In this document: piece after piece, positions 6,257 through 10,006 of the stretch
Layout of the letters: each line of letters opens with the position of its first letter
Numbering within the stretch: position 1 is the first letter of the stretch
Source: Candidatus Martarchaeota archaeon
GTDB lineage: Archaea; Micrarchaeota; Micrarchaeia; Micrarchaeales; Micrarchaeaceae
Assembly: GCA_023474155.1 (NCBI GenBank)
Contig: JAMCYJ010000012.1
Span: forward strand, 1-10,006
Direction: 5' to 3'
DNA: 10,006 nt
Program-made: the position numbers and the translations under genes
The notes under the pieces: generated by a model
Seen by the model: only the letters and a program-made list of their open reading frames with translations
What the model was told of the DNA's origin: nothing
Databases searched by the model: none

Positions 6257-6709
6257 TATTATGGAATTTCCCTGCGCCTCGCTGCCCGCTGCTTCTGGAA
6301 AATAGGACTGTATCAGCTCAAAATTATCAAATACAAAAACAGAGTTTGTAAAATACTCCGGATTCCTGTCGGGCGCCGCGACCTCTGCAAAAAATTCAAC
6401 AATTTGAGTAGTGTCGTCGTTCAGAAGCTCTGCGACATCCACAACCTGGTTATCGCTTGCATTTTTTATCTGCACGCCTCCCTCTGTCTTTTGAAACCTT
6501 GCCTTTATGTAATTAACCAGCGTTGTCTTGCCTGTGCCGGGCGCGCCCTCGACAAGAATGGCGTTCGGCAACAGCTCCGTCTTGTACTGCGTGGTCTTCA
6601 CATTGTTTATGTCTATCGACTTCTTCATGTTTATGTAAGTCGCAACCTTCTGGACCTGCGCCTCCGCGCCGATAAGCTTGTAATAAGTCTTGCCATCGTC
6701 GTTCTCCAT
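6254..6709 (-). CDS. AAA ATPase, N-terminal part of the IS-split gene
   Basis: The first 151 residues of the tandem AAA ATPase. Short N-terminal segment, then the first module: Walker A GAPGTGKTT (55-63) and Walker B VFVFDN (124-129). The catalytic glutamate after the Walker B aspartate is asparagine (N129), and the rest of the module, beyond the IS, lacks RPGR. The first ring therefore probably binds ATP but hydrolyses it poorly. The frame ends at TAG, which is the IS tip, right after NSII. ATG 6709 has GGTG (minus strand, 6715-6718) five bases upstream, and a good TATA box lies at 6791-6802. The truncated product would lack sensor 1 and the lid and is unlikely to work alone. Confidence 0.82.
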   Translation of the reverse strand: MENDDGKTYYKLIGAEAQVQKVATYINMKKSIDINNVKTTQYKTELLPNAILVEGAPGTGKTTLVNYIKARFQKTEGGVQIKNASDNQVVDVAELLNDDTTQIVEFFAEVAAPDRNPEYFTNSVFVFDNFELIQSYFPEAAGSEAQGNSII

Positions 6710-6790
6710 CTATACACCATTCTTGATCTGTTTTCATAGACCGCCTAAACACCAACCGTTTTAATCTATGCAGTAGTATAATGCAATGCA

Positions 6791-6802
6791 AAATTATTTA
6801 AA
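6791..6802 (-). promoter_or_regulatory. TATA box for the AAA ATPase gene
   Basis: The minus strand reads GCG-TTTAAATAATTT, with GC-rich sequence just before it. Transcription about 25 bases on gives a leader of about 65 bases to ATG 6709. A second weaker TATA-like run (TTATACTAC, near 6772-6780) lies within it. Confidence 0.5.
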
Positions 6803-6847
6803 CGCTCTATGTAGAAACGCACGGCTTGGACAGGCGCACTGCGCAGC

Positions 6848-7249
6848 CTACTGCTCTTTTGCCGCCAGGAAATAGAGAATAAATATAAGCACGATCAAAG
6901 CGTCGAGCGCAATGCAGTACTCGCATATCTTGCCGAGCAGGTGCATAGACACCGCTGAGTATGCCACTGCAATCAGCCCAAGGCCGCTCCATGCAAGTTT
7001 TATATCTCTGTTCTTGCGCACGAAAAGCAGCGCGAGCTGCGCAATGAACCATGCCAGACCGTAAATTGCAAGGGGTATTCCGAAGACGACAGAATACTGG
7101 CTTGTTATCACGAGCGCGCAGTTGACTATGCCTGTCGATGAGCATACAAGAGCCTGGGGCGCGTAGTGCACGTATGTCAGATACGCCGAGTCTGCAATTC
7201 CGAGAAGCACGAGCGCAAAAAGGATTTTCCTATAAGCATTGGCTTTCAT
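6848..7249 (-). CDS. VKOR-family membrane thiol oxidase
   Basis: A 133-residue four-TM protein of the vitamin K epoxide reductase family, which passes electrons from disulfide-forming partners to quinones. Numbered from ATG 7249: the loop cysteines are C36 and C44 (VCSS..NC), the active-site pair is C109-E-Y-C112, and the TM segments are ILFALVLLGIADSAYLTYV, FGIPLAIYGLAWFIAQLALL, SGLGLIAVAYSAVSMHLLG and IALDALIVLIFILYFLAA. Longer starts (ATG 7345 or 7303) exist, but a TATA box at 7278-7287 places transcription near 7256, just before ATG 7249. The four redox cysteines make the family call secure. The oxidized partner is not in the window. Confidence 0.88.
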   Translation of the reverse strand: MKANAYRKILFALVLLGIADSAYLTYVHYAPQALVCSSTGIVNCALVITSQYSVVFGIPLAIYGLAWFIAQLALLFVRKNRDIKLAWSGLGLIAVAYSAVSMHLLGKICEYCIALDALIVLIFILYFLAAKEQ

Positions 7250-7277
7250 TTTTATCAGATATTGTTTGGCGTAAAAA

Positions 7278-7287
7278 GTATATATAG
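7278..7287 (-). promoter_or_regulatory. TATA box for the VKOR gene
   Basis: CTATATATAC on the minus strand sits about 30 bases before ATG 7249, so the transcript would start within about seven bases of the codon. The 277-base gap from here to the next gene holds no other frame that I can support. Confidence 0.5.
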
Positions 7288-7480
7288 ATTTGCTCTCTGC
7301 CATCTGTAACATACCCCGCGTTAATGCCCCTGCCTGCCTTTTCAAAAATACCTGATATTAAACCGAAATCCTTTTGTATTTTGTCTATTAAATATATACT
7401 GCTAAAGGTAGTGTTGTATTTGTTTTCATTTAATCAATAAAAATAAGCAACCCGCTTTAAGGGTTTTATGAATAAAAAAG

Positions 7481-7490
7481 ATTTATATAA
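7481..7490 (+). promoter_or_regulatory. TATA box for the HicB-like/HicA-like cassette
   Basis: ATTTATATAA lies about 40 bases before TTG 7527, with an A-rich purine run upstream. A start near 7512 leaves a leader of about 15 bases that contains GGTG (7518-7521). A small hairpin AACCC-GCTTTAA-GGGTT (7449-7465) precedes it. Confidence 0.45.
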
Positions 7491-7526
7491 TCAAAGTGGC
7501 GAGGTTAAATTGGTCATGGTGTTTGT

Positions 7527-8483
7527 TTGCCTGAGTCTAACAAAATAAAGATAAAGTTAGCAGGTAATATTGTTAGAGGGCATACAGTTAATATTGGGGA
7601 ACTTGGAAAGTTCTTGTCTAACTTTCAAGACTTAATAGAAAGTTTTATATTCATACAGCAACCTAATGCAAAATCAGCCAAAAACATAAAACGCATATCT
7701 AAAATTTATCTAAAAGAAATTACTGAGGGAAGCGCAGTTCTAAATCTTGAAAGCGGGCAGGATAACTTACAGGGTAAAAATCCAGTAATGAGTGCTTATA
7801 ACGAGGCCGTTTCGACAGTTAAAATAATAAATAATAATCCGATAGAAGCACGTGCAAATCTTAATAATCAATTCATTTTACCCAATCTAAGATTAAAGAC
7901 CGAGATTAAACTTGATAACTTATTTACTAACAAATACGAAATTGGTCTTTGGTTTGACGGGGGGTTTATCAAGCCTAAAAGTTCTATGAGACAGCATATT
8001 TCAAACTGGATTAGTATTGATTCTGAGATAGGAACACCGCAAATAAATGGTGTTCTAACTGGCATCGAAACCCATGAACCTCACTATTTCACAATTATGA
8101 CAATCGCAGGTCAAAAAATTAAATGTTTTTATGAAAAGTCGATTGAGGATAAACTAATAGACAACTATTTAAAAAAGCCTATTACGATTAAAGGAATTTT
8201 TGTAGGCATGTGGCCTTATTCCCAAGTATCCGCAGTAGGTAAATTCAAATTTAAAAATCCTTTAAAATTAGATATAACTTTTGAGGATGATGTATGGTGT
8301 TTGAAACTTGATTCTTTGAATTGCTCCGGCTGCGGATATAATTATAACGAAGCATTAAAAAACTTAGAGATTTCGATAAAGGAAAAAATAAAGGCATACT
8401 TTGAGAAGTTTAAGGAAAGTGAATTAACTGAGAAGGCGAAAATTCTAAGGAAGAATATAGCCGAAATTAGCGTTAGTGATTAA
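7527..8483 (+). CDS. Long HicB-like antitoxin candidate with N-terminal extension
   Basis: A 318-residue protein. The C-terminal segment (about 250-295), LDITFEDDVWCLKLDSLNCS then GCGYNYNEALKNLEISIKEK, fits the HicB core (acidic strand, P/L-x-G turn, then the GxTxxEAlxN helix). Upstream is an unassigned region: KIKIKLAGNIVRGHTVNIGE, EGSAVLNLES, and a strand-rich section (about 165-240: GVLTGIETHEPHYFTIMTIA, then CFYEKS, PITIKGIFVG) that reads like a small beta-barrel. Usual HicB proteins are about 70-150 residues, so this is an unusual fusion. TTG 7527 has GGTG (7518-7521) five bases upstream; no better in-frame start exists after the stop at 7506-7508. The HicA-like gene starts on the next base after its stop. 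The A+T-rich codon choice (AAA, ATA, TTT) differs from neighbours, suggesting transfer. Confidence 0.7.
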   Translation: MPESNKIKIKLAGNIVRGHTVNIGELGKFLSNFQDLIESFIFIQQPNAKSAKNIKRISKIYLKEITEGSAVLNLESGQDNLQGKNPVMSAYNEAVSTVKIINNNPIEARANLNNQFILPNLRLKTEIKLDNLFTNKYEIGLWFDGGFIKPKSSMRQHISNWISIDSEIGTPQINGVLTGIETHEPHYFTIMTIAGQKIKCFYEKSIEDKLIDNYLKKPITIKGIFVGMWPYSQVSAVGKFKFKNPLKLDITFEDDVWCLKLDSLNCSGCGYNYNEALKNLEISIKEKIKAYFEKFKESELTEKAKILRKNIAEISVSD

Positions 8484-8768
8484 TTGAAACTATTAAAAAC
8501 ACAGGACATAGTTAAGGCTCTCACCAAAAAAGGCTTTACAATAGAGAGAGGACATAAACATGTACATTTCTTTTTGATTATAGATGGAAAGCAGACAGGC
8601 ATAAGCACAATGTTATCTCATGGCGGAGGGGAACCAAGGCAACAATTGCTACATCAGATCAAGAATCAAATATGCTTTAATGATACCTGTGATTTTGAGA
8701 GATATATTGATTGTGATATGAGCTTTGATGAATACAAGGTATATCTCACGAGAATTGGTAAAATTTAG
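8484..8768 (+). CDS. hicA: HicA-like toxin (predicted mRNA interferase)
   Basis: A 94-residue protein like HicA. It has the opening DIVKALTKKGF (8-18), a conserved-region match GHKHVHFF (23-30; H24 or H26 would be the catalytic histidine), and LSHGGGEPRQQLLHQIKNQI (44-63), which matches the HicA end (HGG then helix). HicA enzymes cut mRNA through this histidine and are held by HicB. About 30 extra residues follow (FERYIDC..SFDEYKVYL), longer than the usual HicA. TTG 8484 is chosen because AGTGAT (8475-8480) lies three bases upstream and it begins directly after the previous TAA, so the pair is probably co-translated. The variant GHKHVH in place of the usual G-S-H motif makes the family call good but not certain. 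Confidence 0.75.
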   Translation: MKLLKTQDIVKALTKKGFTIERGHKHVHFFLIIDGKQTGISTMLSHGGGEPRQQLLHQIKNQICFNDTCDFERYIDCDMSFDEYKVYLTRIGKI

Positions 8769-8799
8769 GTTTGACTGCGATTTATCAAACTCATCCGCT

Positions 8800-8816
8800 T
8801 ATTTAAATAAATAAAA
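8800..8816 (+). promoter_or_regulatory. TATA box for the metal-transporter-like gene
   Basis: TTATTTAAATAAATAA lies about 50 bases before ATG 8860. Transcription would start near 8830, leaving a leader with GTGA (8852-8855) four bases before the start codon. Confidence 0.45.
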
Positions 8817-8859
8817 AGCTAAAAATAAGAACTGCCTGTAATTTAAGAAATGTGAACTA

Positions 8860-9840
8860 ATGCTGTTTCCAAACCTATATAACGTGCCGACTCACCTTGG
8901 CTTCGCAGTCGCAATTTTCGCCTCCCTGATCCTCGGCATCATCCACGGCATCACCCCAGACGAGCACACCTGGCCGATAACATTTTCGTATGCAATCGGA
9001 ATGCGCTCGAGAAAAAAAGGGGCTACCGCGGGGCTTGTATTCTCCCTCGGCTTTGTGCTGCAGCGCTCGCTTATGTCAGAGGTCGCGTATTTTGCCCTTG
9101 CAGGCATTTTCATGACCTCCTTGGTGTTCGGGCTCACTTATGTCGCCGTCGGATTCGGCATGTTCCTGGCAGGGCTTTACCTGATGAGCAGCATGAAGTA
9201 CTTCCACTGGCACTGGCTTGAGGAGAAACTCGGCTCGCTCATACGTCTCCACGGCAGCAGCAGGCTGAAGAAGATCGAAAACAGGGAGCTTGCGCATACA
9301 GTAAATCCTGTAGAATGCATTGAATGCCAAAAGCCGATACCTACGAAGCTCGCATTTGTGCACGGGCTTATCGCGGGATTCGGGTTCGGCGCGTTTGCAC
9401 TGATATTGTATACAATAATATCGCCGGGCATGCCGAATGCCTATGTGGGATGGGTCCCGGGATTCATGTTCGGCATAGGGACGATGATTATGCAGGTGGC
9501 AATAGGGCTGGGCGCGGGAAGCCTTTTGAAGAAAATAAAGGGCGTAGGGGAAAAGGGCATGCAGTTCATCGCGCACAACATGACAAAGGACATACTCTAC
9601 TACGGGGGCATTGTTTTTGTCGCTGCGGGGATTGCCGTGCTGCTGTTCCCGCCAATCCTCAACTTCGGGATACAGACAGGGATAAAAATCCACAACTTAG
9701 GCAACCTGGGCATAGGATTTTTCCTTGTCTTATTTACCGTTGGAGCGATAGGAATCCTGTCTTTTATCAAGTCTATGAATGCGCTCAAAAAAGCAGGTAA
9801 AAAAACCAAGCTGATGAAAAGCGCAGCGGGGAAAATCTGA
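8860..9840 (+). CDS. NiCoT/NicO/UreH-like membrane metal transporter (putative)
   Basis: A 326-residue integral membrane protein with about seven or eight hydrophobic helices. The first (AVAIFASLILGIIHG) leads into H29-GITP-D34-E-H36, much like the HxxxxDH metal motif of nickel/cobalt permeases. A cytoplasmic-type loop carries H116-W-H118 and C153-I-E-C156, then H168 opens the second half (FVHGLIAGFGFGAFALILYT). Further segments are FMFGIGTMIMQVAIGLGAGS, YYGGIVFVAAGIAVLLF and FFLVLFTVGAIGILSFI, and the C-terminus is a lysine-rich tail. Transport of Ni or Co is inferred; TauE/SafE-type or other exporter families also have such repeats. ATG 8860 follows GTGA by four bases. It is GC-richer than the cassette before it and seems transcribed alone. 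Confidence 0.6.
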   Translation: MLFPNLYNVPTHLGFAVAIFASLILGIIHGITPDEHTWPITFSYAIGMRSRKKGATAGLVFSLGFVLQRSLMSEVAYFALAGIFMTSLVFGLTYVAVGFGMFLAGLYLMSSMKYFHWHWLEEKLGSLIRLHGSSRLKKIENRELAHTVNPVECIECQKPIPTKLAFVHGLIAGFGFGAFALILYTIISPGMPNAYVGWVPGFMFGIGTMIMQVAIGLGAGSLLKKIKGVGEKGMQFIAHNMTKDILYYGGIVFVAAGIAVLLFPPILNFGIQTGIKIHNLGNLGIGFFLVLFTVGAIGILSFIKSMNALKKAGKKTKLMKSAAGKI

Positions 9841-9943
9841 GAATCAAAAGATTTTGGTTTGTTGGATTGTTGAAAGATGCGATCAAGTTCAGGGGCATCT
9901 GATTTTGCAGGCGCCAATGTAAAGTATAATATATTTTCCCCTC

Positions 9944-9950
9944 TTATAAA
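9944..9950 (+). promoter_or_regulatory. TATA box near the right edge
   Basis: TTATAAA lies 29 bases before ATG 9976, the spacing seen for nearly leaderless transcripts elsewhere in this window. A further AT-rich run (AGTATAATATATT) lies at 9923-9936. Confidence 0.4.
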
Positions 9951-9975
9951 GTATTTATTAGACAACGCAGTTTAA

Positions 9976-10006
9976 ATGATCAGATGGAAATTTCCCAAAA
10001 TGGAAT
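9976..10006 (+). CDS. Possible start of a gene cut by the window edge
   Basis: ATG 9976 opens a frame reading MIRWKFPKME to the last base. Only ten codons are visible, so no family can be given. The TATA box at 9944-9950 is the only support. The preceding 9841-9975 contains no other frame I would defend. Confidence 0.3.
   Translation, partial: MIRWKFPKME

Noticed and set aside
9076..9693. 205-codon minus-strand frame inside the transporter gene
   Set aside because: Antisense to a hydrophobic protein with clear TM segments; rich in His, Arg and Glu, as shadow frames are.
9600..9965. 121-codon minus-strand frame
   Set aside because: Mostly antisense to the transporter's last helices, no SD, and no family pattern.
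1..10006. CRISPR array
   Set aside because: No regularly spaced repeats with unique spacers were seen; the only spaced repeats are the pair at 1942-2032.

Overview
The window looks archaeal. Candidate promoters are TATA-like boxes (often TTTAAATA or TATATATA) about 25-30 nt before transcript starts, several starts seem to have almost no leader, and other starts carry GGTG/GTGA-type Shine-Dalgarno (SD) motifs. GTG and TTG starts are used. The gene set (Cdc48-like tandem AAA ATPase, VKOR-like oxidase, bare GH15 glucoamylase-like catalytic domain, short wHTH regulator, possible histone-fold protein) fits a small-genome archaeon such as a DPANN/Micrarchaeota-type lineage. That placement is an inference from gene content, not from a marker gene.

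Layout. 1-433: AT-rich, with only remnants of a membrane-protein-like frame on the minus strand. 434-1440: two short plus-strand genes (winged-helix regulator; possible histone-fold protein), each followed by a stem-loop and T tract. 1578-1862 (minus) and 2190-3838 (plus) are divergent. The AT-rich 327-bp gap between them holds a pair of dyad-symmetric repeats 62 bp apart and two copies of a hairpin element. The plus side starts with a 53-residue ORF that overlaps a GH15 glycoside hydrolase by four bases.

3858-6709 (minus) is one tandem AAA ATPase gene cut in two by an IS630-family element (5126-6256). Removing the element and one TA copy restores a continuous frame of about 572 codons. 6848-7249 (minus) is a four-TM VKOR-family protein.

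7527-8768 (plus) is an AT-rich two-gene cassette: a 318-residue protein ending in a HicB-like domain, followed at once by a HicA-like toxin. It looks like a toxin-antitoxin module with an unusually long antitoxin. 8860-9840 (plus) is a polytopic membrane protein with an HxxxxDxH motif, like nickel/cobalt (NiCoT/NicO/UreH-type) transporters. A promoter and the first codons of another possible gene lie at the right edge.

The most notable items are the base-exact IS insertion into the AAA gene, the HicB-fusion/HicA cassette, and the covarying palindromic repeats with duplicated hairpins at 1863-2189. No rRNA, tRNA or CRISPR array was seen.
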